Source of the DNA: Gymnogyps californianus
Lineage: Eukaryota; Chordata; Aves; Accipitriformes; Cathartidae
NCBI RefSeq assembly: GCF_018139145.2
Contig: NC_059482.1
Location: 4,476,294-4,540,293 of the forward strand
DNA: 64,000 nucleotides
Direction: 5' to 3'
The translations under genes and the position numbers were made by a program. The notes beneath the pieces are model-generated. The model was not told the DNA's origin, searched no databases, and saw only the letters and a program-made list of their open reading frames with translations. Positions 1 to 11,429 of this stretch are shown piece by piece (positions within the stretch are counted from its first letter, which is position 1; each line of letters begins with the position of its first letter).

Positions 1-3000
1 GTCTACTTAGGTTTTGTTATCCTTCTGTTAAAAATATGTGGGGTCCGTTTGAAAAGAAAGACAACACTGTGAGAGTTTTGTTTTGTTTTCTGTTTTTCTT
101 TAAATGTACCACTAAAAGCTGTTTATGAACATCCCCCTTCCCAAATCAATTCCTCCAGTATGGTAACTGTATTGCAGAACACTGTTTGCAAGCGATTCAT
201 TAATTATGTGTCCAGCTATATTTTACATTCTGATTTTTCAGTACGCCTTGCAGTAAACAAGTAGTGTAAACACTTTTGCTTTTCTTGTTTTGGACAGTTA
301 GTCATAAAAAGTACATCCAGCCACAGCAATGATGGCGAGTATCCCACAATTGCATGTGGAAACAGTAAGTTGCAAAATGAGTCATAAGTAATAAAATACA
401 CTGTCATATAATGTTGAAGTGTACTGGACTAGAGTAACTTACTTGCTGCTGTAACCACAGGAGCAGCGAAGGTCATCCAGCCCTGGGAGGTGGATGCGGA
501 GAGTCCGGCCAGAGGCGTAGCAGTTGAGGAAGAGCATCCCAATAGTTTTACAGCAGGAGCAATGACCCTTGCTTTGTTTCTGCAGGTAAGGAGGTTGTAC
601 TGAAGCCAGAAGGGACTGTTCTGATTTACTATTGCTGGAGAAAAAATGTAAGTGGATTGAACTGTGCAAAGCTACTGAGTAACAGTAGACTGCAATCCAG
701 AACGTGTGGTGTTAGATGAGACAGAAGAAAGTTGAAAGGGCAACGGAAAACTTCTACCCAGCTAAAAACCATTCAGCATTTTCTATCTCTGTTAACATTT
801 CCTTGCTTATGATTTAACTTTGTGCTGTTTCAAACACCTCTTTTAAGGTACAAGGCACAGCATTAGTTTACGACAATGATCTCAACTGAGACCAAAGGAG
901 GTGACGCTTTTTTTGCTGTGGCTTTCAGGTAATGACCTTTTGCTCAATTATGCTACAAGTGTCATGTATGCTCTTTCATCCTCTACTTATTATGGACCAC
1001 ATTAAAAAGCCCCCTTTAGATTCAAAGTCTGATAAAGCATCGGCAAAAGCTGGAGGTGGGTCTCGGTGAAAGCAAGCTGCTGTGGCTTGTACTCAAATGT
1101 TTCCTTCAAGTGCTGCCCTCCCTCCCCCAGCTTCCTCTATTCTCAGATGTAGTAAAAGGCTATTTTCAGGGATATTCTATCTTTATGTGTCTCTGTCACT
1201 TTAGATAACTTCCTAGAAGATCTAAAAAACAACTCACAGGAATTTCAGAAAGCCAACAGGCTCTAGCTTTGTGCTGGAAAAAGAATTCCCTGGTAAAGAG
1301 GCAATAATGCCATAGTGCTATGGTGCAAATTCCTGCAAAATTTTCATTCTACCTAGCCTTCTTTTTTCCACCCTGGATTCTGGGCCAGAATTATTATTTA
1401 TTTATTTAACCTGCTGGGCCCTTCTGCAATGTCTGGGAGCAGCTAGCAGCACCGGAAAGCACACCCCGCTTCCTTTCCCCTCGTAATCACAGAGTATGAG
1501 AGCTCAGCGAAGAAAGAAAATAGTATCTTACAAACCTTAAGTTCAGCATGCTAAAGCGATAAGCCTTGTCAATGAAGTCTGCAGTTCCTGGTACAGAAGG
1601 GCATTAAAGCAGTGCAAGCTTTTGGGGGCAACCTGGCCCAGAGCAGTTTGAGCTTGAAGGCAATAAGGGCTCTAAATTTTGGAGTAAGATTTTCTGAATC
1701 AGGGTAACAAGTAAGTAGACCACATCTGCATATACATCTTAAGGAGAAGTTAAGCACCAGGAGGGAGCACGTCAGACATGACTACAAACTATGGCAGTAT
1801 TAGCTGTTAAAAGCCATCTTGTAATTGGCCATGACAGCAGTGACAGAAATCCAGCCCTACAGCATCCCACCGTGGTCCTCGCTGACTGACGTTTGTTCAG
1901 CCTGTTTCTGCGTTGTTTACAATGTTCACCTTTTGTGGCTGGCTGTTCTAGATAAGCTGAACTGACGGTGGTAGGTGGGGAAGGCGGCCAGGTGAAGCAG
2001 AAAGGCAGTGCAACAAAAATCCATTAAAGCTCCTGCACACAGGCCAGCCGAGGGACATCTGACCCAGACTTGGCTCAGTGCAACTCTTTGTAATGAAAGT
2101 GGGGCGTTAGAAGGCAAATCGCTGTTACCTGAATGGATGCTGAATAATCTGCTACTGCTTTCTTGGGTGGTCAAACCTTATTTACCTCTCTAACCTCCAG
2201 ATTCTCATTCTATAGCCATGGCATGGTGATGATGAAGGCTGCAATTTACCTCTCTTTAGTTAGAGCAATGTGGGAGTTTCTTGTATTTACCTCAGGCTAT
2301 TCCAGCCCTTTGGCAGTCTCAAGGTCATTTTGTAGTCCTCCATTCCTGCTGTATTGCATCAGGAAGGTCTACACCCAGACAAAAGGTAAAAGCCCATACA
2401 TCCTTTATTTGAGCATTTCACAAATAAATTACAAGTTTCTTTGCAACCACGTCATAAATCAAAACGTTTATTTACACCTCAGAAACAGCAAGCAATTCAG
2501 CAACTAGGGCCCAAAGGAACGATTAAGTGGAAAAGTAGCTGAATTAAGTATCTTTAAAATCAAACAAAATATTTTCCTCCTTGCTTGAACTTTAAAAAAA
2601 AGAAAGAAAATAATAAAAAAAAAATCTTGGTGGTAACTTAAAGAGACAGAGTTTGTTATGGGGCAAACATGATTTTACAGGAGGGTTCTGTCTGAAATGG
2701 CAGTAACAACACAGCTTGTTTGTACTGAACTCACCATCACAGTCCACCAGCCACGCTCTTACTCTACAGTCCCAGGCAGGGTGTGTATGCATGTACATGC
2801 ACATAGTCTGTCTTTAGACTACGTTCATTTTAACCCCAAGTCATCGAATACAGTCATTTGCTGATGCAGAGGAGGAATGTAACGTTCAAAGGGTGGATGA
2901 GACTTTCCCATATAGCTGTCCCACTAAAAGCACAGTAATGCAGAATTCTGGCTATAAACCCTTCCCTTTCCACTACTGGTCACCTGCTGATACATAGACA

Positions 3001-3270
3001 ACTAAAAATGAGTCAGTAGACAATTATGCATATCTTCAAATGATATAATTGTGTTAAGAGGGGACAGCTAAAGGTAGCATAAATACAACATGAGAGTTGG
3101 GATAAGCCTGGGTTTTAGTGTGGGGGTTTTTGCCTTTTTTCTTTTCTTTAAGTCAGACTGGTTTGGCATACATAACCCATGCTGTCCCTTAACTCGTGTA
3201 TTCATCCATAATTCATGGAATTAAACTGCTTATTCCAAGTCCCCATGTTGTATTAGTCTCCCTCCACCTG

Positions 3271-3344
3271 CATATATTATATACATATATATTTATATGT
3301 GTATGTGTATATCTCTATATATCTACATATATACACACACATAG
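3271..3344. repeat. AT/GT-rich simple repeat
   Basis: An interrupted run of TA, TG and CA dinucleotides (CATATATTATATACATATAT, then GTATGTGTATATC, then TATATACACACACA). It is an imperfect compound microsatellite that is likely to vary in length. Confidence 0.8.
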
Positions 3345-6300
3345 CAATTGTGCAACCAGTAACTTTCCACTGCGAGCGTATGAGTGTATCCATTTCATTT
3401 GGACAAGTATAAATCAACTAGCATATCTGAGGCAAGAGAACAGTGTAGTCAATGGGCTATGTGTTTTACATAGTAAAATAGTCAGCTATATCTGCTTTAA
3501 ATAGTTATAATGATAATTATTAATGTACTTTGCATGTTAATTCTAAAGATTACAGATCACAGAGTTAATTGAAAGAAAATAATTGCTATTTTAGTTATTT
3601 ATCTTTTTGTTAGTATTGGACAGTGTGTATCTCAGACAACAGAGTTTCTAGGGATGCAATAAAGGGAAGATAGGATCAGAGTTTTGCCTTAGACTTGGTG
3701 TGCTCAAGCTGATGTGACTTTAATATAATTTATCTTCTTTTTTTTTTTTAATGAAGACATTATTAAATCCATTCAGAAAGAAACTTAGCCTTTAGACAAC
3801 CAGTGATGTAAAATTATTTGTGTACAAAATTCTGCTATGTTTCAAGTGGCTGAGGGTATTAGTAGCAGTTGAGAAGAAAATTGGCAGCTTTCTCAGCATT
3901 TCAGACAGGAGTTTTTTGCAAAGGAAAGACCAATGATGTAAAAGTTGTTAATATAACATATATCTTTCTTTTTGTAGTGGTAAAACATTTAAGCTAGGGC
4001 CCTACAAACTGATTGTAAGTCCATAATTTAATAAATGAGGTTTGTATTATAGTGATCCGTAACTTAAATGACTACGCAAGAGACCAGGACGAATTATTTG
4101 ACTACAGGCCACAGCCATTTCAAATAAAGGCTAAACCAAATTATACTGGGTGCCTTAGAGACACGTTAAAGTGGTCAGTGAGGGAAGTGAGTCATCTGTG
4201 GGAGGCATCTAAGCTGTAGGTTTCTCCGTATGTCACAAAAGACAGACTTTCGATAATATATAAGCACTCAACAATCCTGTGACAAATATTCCTGCTTTAC
4301 TGTTCACAGTAGACCAGTAAAAGCAATATGTGGGGAGGTTTAGATGAAAAATTTCATCTAAATATGATTAACTGAATCTCAAACAATTGTAGTAATGGAG
4401 TTGCTCTTTGATTTACACCAGTGTAAACATGATGAGAACAGGGCTCAGAAAGTGTATTAGCCAGTGTTCCACTCTTACCTAATTTTCCACGATACCCAGT
4501 AGGAAATTCAGCTCGTTTCCCTTTGTTGTAATCTTCAGACCTACAGTTACTGAACAAAATGTACATTAATAAATGCACATAGGCATATTGTAAAAGCATA
4601 CATGAGGTGTACAGACAAGGATTCAATTAGCAAGTACACCACAAATGAGACCTTTGTCTCGCTAATAAACTCCTCTCACTGATTGTTATACCTAATTTGT
4701 GTTTTAACAGCAGATACTCTTTTCAAGTGAAATGATTTTTGCACAAGAAGTTTTGTGCATTTTACAAAATGAAAATCAACAAGTTCACTGCCTTTCTGAC
4801 TCTAGACAGCATTATATGTCTATAAACATAGACTGACATAAACATTGTAGAGACCAAAAGGGCTAGGCAGAAATAAGTGCTATGTTATAAAAACAGCAAG
4901 CTTGGCTGAACAAATGATAAACATAATTAACTATTAAAAAAATGACAACCACTTTTGTAACTTTTCTGTTTTTTCATGATATTGTAGAAAAACTAATAAA
5001 TTATTGTTGCTCATTTGTTTCAGGAAACGGGCATCATTTTTGGAGCCAGAGCCGACAATCTTATTCAGGTAGGAAAACTCAGATTCTAATATGGTTCCTC
5101 ACTTGTATAATGCTGCAGAAAGTGCCACAATCTCTTGTTAAATGAGGTTTGTTCTCAGGTACAGAGAGGGAGAAACATTAACATGGCAGCTTCATCTTCT
5201 CTTTGCATGCTTAGGTAGTCCAGTGATTAGCTCCATCTGAAGCCTAGAGACACACAGTAAAGGCTGGGAGGCTTTAATCTAGGTGCAGAAATAGAGTGAT
5301 AATGGTGAATGAAGGCTTTGATGCATCTTGATTCAGAGTTTCAGCCATGATACTGACCTCTCTACATGTCAAAATCTTGCAGTATTATCCAAGAAGAGAG
5401 ATCTGTTGTCCTCGGGCACAAAGTGGTAGAAAGGGTCTTCCCATTGTTAGTGTAGTTCCAGGCAGAAGAGATTTTTCTTTGTTCCTTATTTTGGATGCCC
5501 TTGGAATGATCCACCAAATGCTATGTGAGCCTTGGTTTAAATGAGAAAAGGGTAGCTTTATCTGGTACCTGATAGAAATGACACTAATGTCAATGAGTGT
5601 CTTTCCAGAGGTGGGTTTTGCTGGATAGAGAGAGGAAGAAAGCAAGTAGAAAAAGAGTATTTGTGGGGGAGGATATTATAATTTCTTTTATTCAAGATAG
5701 AGGTTTTGTAGATCAAAGCATAGGGTGCAGTTTATCTTTGGGTGCATTTGGATGCATTCATTAAATATACATGTTGAAAATCCAGTGGTGTTACGCATTT
5801 GTTGATTTTTTGCTTCTGAAAAATTTGCCTGAAAATTATATTTTTTTTAAAAGACATGATTGTTGATGATAAAGCAGCAGCATATGGTTATTACAAGGCA
5901 TGGGCAGAGAAAGAGAACTAGAAGCATGCCCGTGTTAATGTTTGACATCAGGCACTTTCCTGCTGAAATGCCTGCAGCTGCCTAACAGCCTGCTCCTGAA
6001 GCCCTTGCTCAACAGAAACTCCCACTTACCTCAAAGCACCACTTTGGTAATTGAAACACCTAGAGCGTGCTGCGAGAGAAACAAGATCAGTGGGAGATTT
6101 TACTTGGTCAGGACTGCAGGAGTTAAGCTGAAGAGAAAACTAGGTTCCTGTCTGAAGGCAGCTTGTATCTCGTCAAGACATCTACAACGTTAGGAAAGTT
6201 CACAACACAAACTAATTTTTCCTCTGTCACTGTTGTTATTACTCCTTTTGATTAAAAAAAGAAAAGACCTGTTTCATATTTGGTACAATACAGGAAGTCA

Positions 6301-6579
6301 GAGAAAAGCTATTGTACAGCAATTTTTAACCACCAACACACATTTAATATCTAGTGTAGCATTATGGAAAACTAAATGTATGTTTGGACTTTTTAATGCT
6401 TCCAAAAAGCTTTACTATTGAAACATATACGTGGTGTGGAAGATATGCTCATAATCTCACTGTAGTAAAGACAACATACTGTATGACTCATAAGTACTGT
6501 AAAAATGCTAACTAAAGAATGCAGCTGCAAAGTTCTATTGCATAAGGAAGCTTTCTTGTTTAAACTTTAAATAAGCAAG

Positions 6580-6585
6580 TTTATT
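6580..6585 (-). terminator. CDH13: Candidate distal poly(A) signal AATAAA
   Basis: AATAAA on the minus strand about 1.5 kb after the CDH13 stop codon. This length would be close to my recollection of the mammalian CDH13 3' UTR. There is no clear GU-rich element after it, so it is weaker on sequence alone. Confidence 0.3.
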
Positions 6586-6715
6586 AAAATATTCTAAGAC
6601 ACTTACCTTACCCTAGTTACTGGCAAGCTCTAATAAAAGCCACAGTCTGTCACTAGTATACTTTTTCTGTTAATTTTATAAAAATTTGGTGTGAGCTTTG
6701 ATGGATCATTTACAA

Positions 6716-6721
6716 TTTATT
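6716..6721 (-). terminator. CDH13: Candidate distal poly(A) signal AATAAA beside a palindrome
   Basis: AATAAA on the minus strand, two bases downstream (in transcript sense) of the perfect 16-bp palindrome at 6724-6739. The following bases are AT-rich rather than GU-rich. Confidence 0.25.
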
Positions 6722-6723
6722 AA

Positions 6724-6739
6724 CAAGATGATCATCTTG
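6724..6739. repeat. Perfect 16-bp palindrome
   Basis: CAAGATGATCATCTTG equals its own reverse complement with no spacer. About one such palindrome is expected by chance in a window this size, so taken alone it is weak evidence of function. Confidence 0.9.
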
Positions 6740-6895
6740 ATACAGTTAGAAGGGTTTTTTTTAACCTTACATGCTCACAGAATAAAAAAGGATTCATATT
6801 CATACATAACGAACACCCTTTTTTTCCATGTCTGCAAACAAGTGTGGTAAGTTTACACACACAAAGAAATGCTCTTGTTACTCTTAACTGGAAAC

Positions 6896-6965
6896 TGTGT
6901 GTACATGTGTGTGTATGTATATATATATTCAAAACTATATATATGTGCGTGTGAATATATTTATA
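6896..6965. repeat. Compound GT/AT microsatellite
   Basis: Two dinucleotide blocks, GTGTGTACATGTGTGTGTAT followed by TATATATATA, then ACTATATATATGTGCGTGTG, separated by a short unique stretch. Confidence 0.8.
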
Positions 6966-7483
6966 GAATAGGGCATCTGTTTTCCTCCTTGCGCTTACGT
7001 ATGTAATGACAGCTGCATAGAGGCTGAGAGAGAGACCAGTGCTTCTGAGAAATACTTTGCTTTTGCTGTTCTAATCAGCTTCTCATATGCAGACATCCAC
7101 CTACTTAACTGTGTCTGCAGAGCTGACGAAAGACTTAAATGTTGTAAACTGCCCCGGCAAACAATTATCTGCAGGAACATAAAGGAAGCTGACTTTAGCC
7201 CCTTTAAAATCAGGCCCAGCACTCCCATTGCTGTAAATCGTGACCCGTACAGTGCCGGTCGCAGCTGGCTGCTTCCCGCTTTCTCACCAATCGGAGCTTC
7301 GCGGAACCTCCCGGCGCTGCTCCCGCTGAAATGGGGAGCGAAGCGCTGTGCTCCTGCTGGATTGTAATTTCCCCTTGGGGCATAAGGAAAGCAGTTCAGA
7401 TCAGAAGCAAGCCAGGGGGACTTGCATTTCTTGTCTGCTGAACCTGAGGTACAAGAAGCGACACTGCAGAGCCCTGGGCCTGC

Positions 7484-7489
7484 TTTATT
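7484..7489 (-). terminator. CDH13: Candidate poly(A) signal AATAAA (preferred)
   Basis: The plus strand reads TTTATT, so AATAAA lies on the CDH13 strand about 620 bases after the stop codon. Within about 30 bases downstream on the minus strand is a GU-rich stretch (TGTCGCTTCTTGT), the expected neighbour of a cleavage site. Confidence 0.5.
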
Positions 7490-7690
7490 TCTGTCAACAA
7501 AGTGGCTGCTGTAGCGGTATGATTGCAATAGGCTCTCTCCTTCTGGCCACACTATAAACAGCAAATACAGTAGGTTTAGCCATGGTAGAATAGTTGCAAT
7601 TCATCTGTGGCTGTATCATTCTGCTTTGTCCCTTGCACGTTCCAGATGAACATTTTATAAAAGCTAAACCTGTCGTATAACTTTTCTCTC

Positions 7691-7731
7691 TATATAAATA
7701 TATATATACATACACTCATACATATACAAAT
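7691..7731. repeat. AT-rich simple repeat in the CDH13 3' UTR
   Basis: TATATAAATATATATATACA followed by repeated CATACA/CATATA units. It lies within the putative 3' UTR about 380 bases after the stop, so length variation would alter the transcript. Confidence 0.75.
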
Positions 7732-8064
7732 ACTAACCCACAGACAAAATATTTTCTGAACAGTTGAATAGCAACAAGTCAACAGATAGAAAAAAATGGA
7801 GTCAATCTGTTTTCTGCTCCCCCAAGGTCCAGTTTAGATATCATGGTCTTTTAACATTCAGAGAAAATTCGCATAAACCTTGCGTCTTGCAAGAGGAATC
7901 CATTAATAAATGGAAGTTAGGGTAGAGGCTGTCAAACACCAATGTATAGTTGGACAGATTAAGTGAGGTTGCAAATTAAATGGAATCTGGAGCAACTGAG
8001 GCCTAGTAGTGAAGAACAGTAACTGTAAACTGCAATCTTCAGATCTGACGTTTTCTTTTTTCTT

Positions 8065-8078
8065 GTTGCCATGGCAAC
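8065..8078. promoter_or_regulatory. RFX-type X-box palindrome in the CDH13 3' UTR
   Basis: GTTGCCATGGCAAC is a perfect inverted repeat of the GTTGCC half-site with no gap. It matches the known dimeric RFX-factor binding consensus. It lies about 32 bases after the CDH13 stop codon. An identical 14-mer occurs at 34534-34547. Binding is inferred from the motif only. Confidence 0.6.
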
Positions 8079-8109
8079 TCGGTAGGACAGCTTCAAATGT
8101 CAGGAGTTC

Positions 8110-8117
8110 TTACAGAC
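8110..8117 (-). CDS. CDH13: CDH13 terminal exon coding part: last two residues and stop
   Basis: The acceptor is CATTTAG at 8118-8124 on the minus strand, and the exon begins GTCTGTAAG. Spliced to the T that ends the previous exon, it reads TGT CTG TAA, that is Cys-Leu-stop. T-cadherins are known to end in Cys-Leu, so this completes the GPI-signal tail as LSLFSLFCL. The first roughly 120 bases after the stop (AACTCCTGAC, then a CCATGGCAAC-containing stretch, AGATCTGAAGATTGC and GTTTACAG) resemble what I recall of the human CDH13 3' UTR, which is the strongest reason for choosing this acceptor. Intron 13 is then about 17.4 kb. Confidence 0.9.
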
Positions 8118-8718
8118 CTAAATGATGGGAAATGTGTGTCATTATTACTACGCAGATCACAGTATCTTTTAACTTTTTGGTTTTTTCCCCAATCAAATTA
8201 CTGAGTGCATGCACATTTGTCAGGAATTAAATATAAATTATCCAGGTTCAGAAGCAATTATTTATGAAGACAGAAATCTCTGAGAGGAAACCCCAAAATG
8301 TCACCTGGGGCATTTGGAGACCTTTGTAGTGCAATTCAGGAAGATGTAGCGGGGAGGTCTGAGCATAAATCTCGAGCCAGGACCTGATTCTCCCCATTTG
8401 ACACCTTGATCATTTATATTAGTGCAAGAGTGCAAGTAAAATGCCAGTGAGTCACTGCCCTGGTTTCGGCTGGGACAGAGTTAACTCTCTTCTTAGTAGC
8501 TGGTACAGTGCTGTGTTTTGGATTTAGTGTGAGAATAATGTTGATAACACACTGATGTTTTAGTTGTTGCTAAGTAGCTCTTATCTTAAGCCAAGGATTT
8601 TTCTGTTTCCCATGCTCTGCCAGCAAGCAGGTGTGCAAGGAGCTGGGAGGGAGCACAGCCGGGCAGCTGACCCGAACTAGCCAAAGGCGTATTCCATACC
8701 ATGGAACGTCATGCCCAG

Positions 8719-8726
8719 TATATAAA
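8719..8726 (+). promoter_or_regulatory. TATA box of LTR copy 1
   Basis: TATATAAA preceded 8 to 13 bases upstream by ACGTCA, a CRE-like half-site at 8706-8711. The same arrangement recurs in LTR copies at 20477 and 61369, so it is the likely U3 core promoter of this family. It would transcribe away from the CDH13 terminal exon, antisense to the gene. Confidence 0.65.
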
Positions 8727-8849
8727 CTGGGGGGAGTTGGCTGTGAGGGGCGGATCGCTGCTGGGGCATTGGTCAGCGGGTGGGGAGCAATTGCATTGTG
8801 CATCACTGGGGTGTTTTTCCTTTTTTTCTCCCCTCTTCTTTTTTTTGTT

Positions 8850-8872
8850 ATAATAATAATAATAGTAGTAAT
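8850..8872. repeat. ATT/ATA trinucleotide tract inside LTR copy 1
   Basis: TAATAATAATAATAGTAGTA precedes ATGAAAAGGA. The homologous tract in the other copies differs in length, showing that it is a microsatellite carried within the LTR. Confidence 0.8.
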
Positions 8873-9538
8873 GAAAAGGAATATATTTCATTATTATTGT
8901 TAGTATTATATTTTACTTTAGTTATTAAACTGTTCTTTTCTCAACCCAAGAGTTCTACCTTCTTTCCTAATTCTCCTCCCCATCCCACTGGGAGCAGGGA
9001 GGGGGGGCAGCGAGGGAGCGGCTGCGTGGTGCTTGGCTGCTGACTGGGGTTAAACAGCGACAGTCACTCCCTTGCATACGCACACACTGACAAGCAAAGA
9101 GCAAACAAACAATATCTTTTTAAAAATAACACGTTCATAGTACCTTATAGTTTGTGAATATACCAGGGAATAAAAGGCTGGCAGATCGTATTAATGGTGC
9201 TACAGAAATATAAATCTTATGTGGACTAACTTTTTTTTTTTTTTAAATAAAGGTGGCACAACTTGAATGATTTACTACCTTTTATTATCAGAGTGCCCAT
9301 CTAAAATAGGTAAAGAAAATCAGAAAAACAGAGATTAGGTGCAAATGTAACATTAGTTGTAGCTAATGGGTCACTTTCCTCCAATTCTGCTTGGACGCTA
9401 GTAAATTGCAAAAATTTGGCTTCACAGTAAAAACTCATAAGAATAGTAAGAATAATATTAGCAAAACACATAGCTAAATGTGATCTGGCTCCTCTCAAAC
9501 AAATACAACTTCTGATCTTACAGTGTTGGTTTACTGGT

Positions 9539-10119
9539 TGTACTGGTTTTGGCTGGGATGGAGTTAATTTTCGTCATAGTAGCTCATATGGTGCTATGTT
9601 TTGGATTTGTGACCGAAACAGTGTTGATAACACACCAGTGTTTTAGTTATTGCTGAGCAGTGCTGACACAGAGCCAAGGCCTTTTCTGTTTCTCCTGCTG
9701 CCCCACCAGCGAGGAGGCTGGGGCTGCACAGGAAGCTGGCAGGGCACACAGCCGGGACAGCTGCCCAAAGGGCTGTTCCACACCATATGATGTCATGCTC
9801 AGTAATAAAAGCTGGGGGAAAGAAGGAGGAAGCGGGAGAACAGTTGGAGTGACAGCATTTGTCTTCCCAAGCAACCGTTACATGTGATGGAGCCCTGCTT
9901 TCCTGGAGATGGCTGAGCACCTGCTTGCCGATGGGAAGTGGTGAATGAATTCTTTATTTCGCTTTGCTTGTGCGTGCAGCTTTTGCTTTGCCTAGCAAAC
10001 TGTCTTTATCTCAACCCACGAGTTTTCTCACTTTTACCCTTCTGATTCTCTTTCCCATCCCGCTGGGGAAGTGAGCAGCTGTGTGGTGCTCAGCTGCCTA
10101 CCGGGGTTAAGCCACAACA
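9539..10119 (+). mobile_element. Older, diverged solo LTR of a related subfamily (LTR copy 2)
   Basis: It starts TGTACTGGTTTTGGCTGGGA and ends GGGGTTAAGCCACAACA, about 581 bp. It shares the GTGCTATGTTTTGGATTTGTG and TTGATAACACACCAGTGTTT segments with copy 1 but differs strongly in the middle and lacks the ATT tract. I see no target-site duplication (CTGGT before, ATGTA after), consistent with greater age or with an inexact boundary. It lies only 476 bp from copy 1 in the same orientation, but the sequences are too different for the two to be the LTR pair of one provirus. Confidence 0.85.
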
Positions 10120-11429
10120 ATGTATTGAAGGATTCATGCTCTCTACCCTGGGAGGAGACAACTGCTGTATCAAAATACAAAAATGCAAGTCAAACATACA
10201 CATCACAACTCGGAAACACTCAGGAAATGTTTGTCTAATATATATTGCATTTGTACACTTAAATGATGCAATATCGATAGTTTTGCCACAACCACAGACA
10301 CGTGCAGCATAAACAGTAACATAATGGTCATTATTAGATGCTGGCCTGTGCTCTTTACTCATTTTTAATTACCTGCTGCTCTTTTTGGGCAAATCAAGTT
10401 TAATATAATAATTGATAAGGCTATTTTACTTTATCTGTTTCATTTGAATTGACTTCAATATTAAATTCTTCCAGCTAGAGGCCTGTCCAGATGGGCTATG
10501 CAGCAAGGCAGGCACCTGGATAGCACGCAACAGCCTGTCCTTTCCCCTGCAGCATGACCTCAGTTCTGTTAAACAAAGGTAAATAAAGCAAATTAAGCAA
10601 GTGTAAGAATCCATAGAGGGACTGATGGATGGGGCTCACTGAAGTGAGAAGTATCACTGGGATTTCCAAATAAGATAAAATCTGGAATTGCTTGGCATGT
10701 GGATTTTTAGCATGCTGTTTAAAGAAAAGGTCTGGCCACAAAATTAGGATCCAGACTTACGTATAGGAAATTTGTGATCATGACTGCCAAAGTCTGGATA
10801 TATTTGGATTAGGGATTCCAGCTAGGACTAAATTCTCATAAGCAACTTGATCTCCTGCGGCAGTAAAAAGCAAGAGTTCAGGACTCTGATCTCACAGACC
10901 ATCTGAAAAATAGCATTTCCAGATTGCAATGAAGTTTAGTATCATTAAAGGGCATTTGTTCAATCCTGACTCAAAGGAAATAACACTAGCTTTTGAATTG
11001 GCAAAGCTACTCTGAATCTTTAGGAGATCCTTGGAGGTCTTCCTGCTAAGGACAGGCACTTGTATATGATGAATGAACAGCAGCTGTAGCACTGACTTTC
11101 TGTACAATTCGTAGGCTGAAACTTCACCAGAGGAATCTGTCAGCACAAAATTTATAAATATCGCACAAATTCAAGCAGCTAGTGACTGCTTCACCAACAG
11201 CTTGTAAATAAAGGGCAATATATGTTGATTTATGTGCAGACCTGAAGAAAAGCTTGTATATTTTACATCATATTGACAGATATAATGAATGTTACTACCT
11301 TATCATACACCTTGCCTTTTCTAAGTAAACTATATATTGAAACTAGTTAGGTTCAGCTTTAATTATGGATATGCTTTATCCTATGCTAGTTTTTATCTGT
11401 TGAAGGCTAGCTTCTCTCACAATATAAGC

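Larger units (their letters stand above)
1..7464. other. 3' flanking DNA of CDH13; no gene recognised
   Basis: The short open frames on both strands show no domain, no splice-consistent exon series and no similarity that I recognise. In mammals HSBP1 lies downstream of CDH13 on the same strand, but I could not find its coiled-coil coding sequence here. The stretch holds AT/GT simple repeats (3271-3344, 6896-6965), ordinary AT-rich DNA, and a locally CpG-richer patch at about 7236-7346. Part of 6560-7464 may be distal 3' UTR. Confidence 0.6.
7465..8109 (-). other. CDH13: CDH13 3' UTR (distal end uncertain)
   Basis: This is non-coding sequence following the TAA at 8110-8112. The proximal part appears conserved with mammals. 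It contains the 14-bp palindrome GTTGCCATGGCAAC at 8065-8078 and an AT-rich simple repeat at 7691-7731. I place the end near 7465 because AATAAA on the minus strand (7484-7489) is followed by a TGTCGCTTCTTGT-like GU-rich stretch. Further AATAAA signals at 6716-6721 and 6580-6585 could extend the UTR to about 1.5 kb. A long minus-strand open frame (6995-7564) overlaps the putative end. I treat it as chance because it has no recognisable domain and straddles GC-rich DNA. Confidence 0.65.
8456..9062 (+). mobile_element. Solo LTR of an avian endogenous retrovirus (LTR copy 1)
   Basis: A 607-bp element from TGCCCTGGTTTCGGCTGG to GGGGTTAAACAGCGACA, flanked by the 5-bp target-site duplication GTCAC (8451-8455 and 9063-9067). 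The TG...CA ends and the duplication mark it as an LTR, and no internal gag, pol or env sequence adjoins it, so it is a solo LTR left by recombination. It contains a TATATAAA box, an ATTAAA poly(A)-like signal at 8934-8939 and an internal ATT repeat. The family is recognised from its copies in this window and from recollection of bird genomes. A 5-bp duplication fits ERVL- or ERV1-like elements. Confidence 0.93.

Noticed and set aside
1..6500. HSBP1, the expected downstream neighbour of CDH13
   Set aside because: No frame on either strand matched the short heptad-repeat protein I would expect. It probably lies beyond the left edge.
6995..7564. 189-residue minus-strand open frame
   Set aside because: It lies across the probable end of the CDH13 3' UTR and GC-rich DNA, shows no domain, signal peptide or repeat structure, and has no splice or promoter context. 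Kept only as a point for conservation testing.
8456..10119. Copies 1 and 2 as the two LTRs of one provirus
   Set aside because: The two are strongly diverged, the 476 bp between them holds no retroviral coding sequence, and copy 1 has its own target-site duplication.
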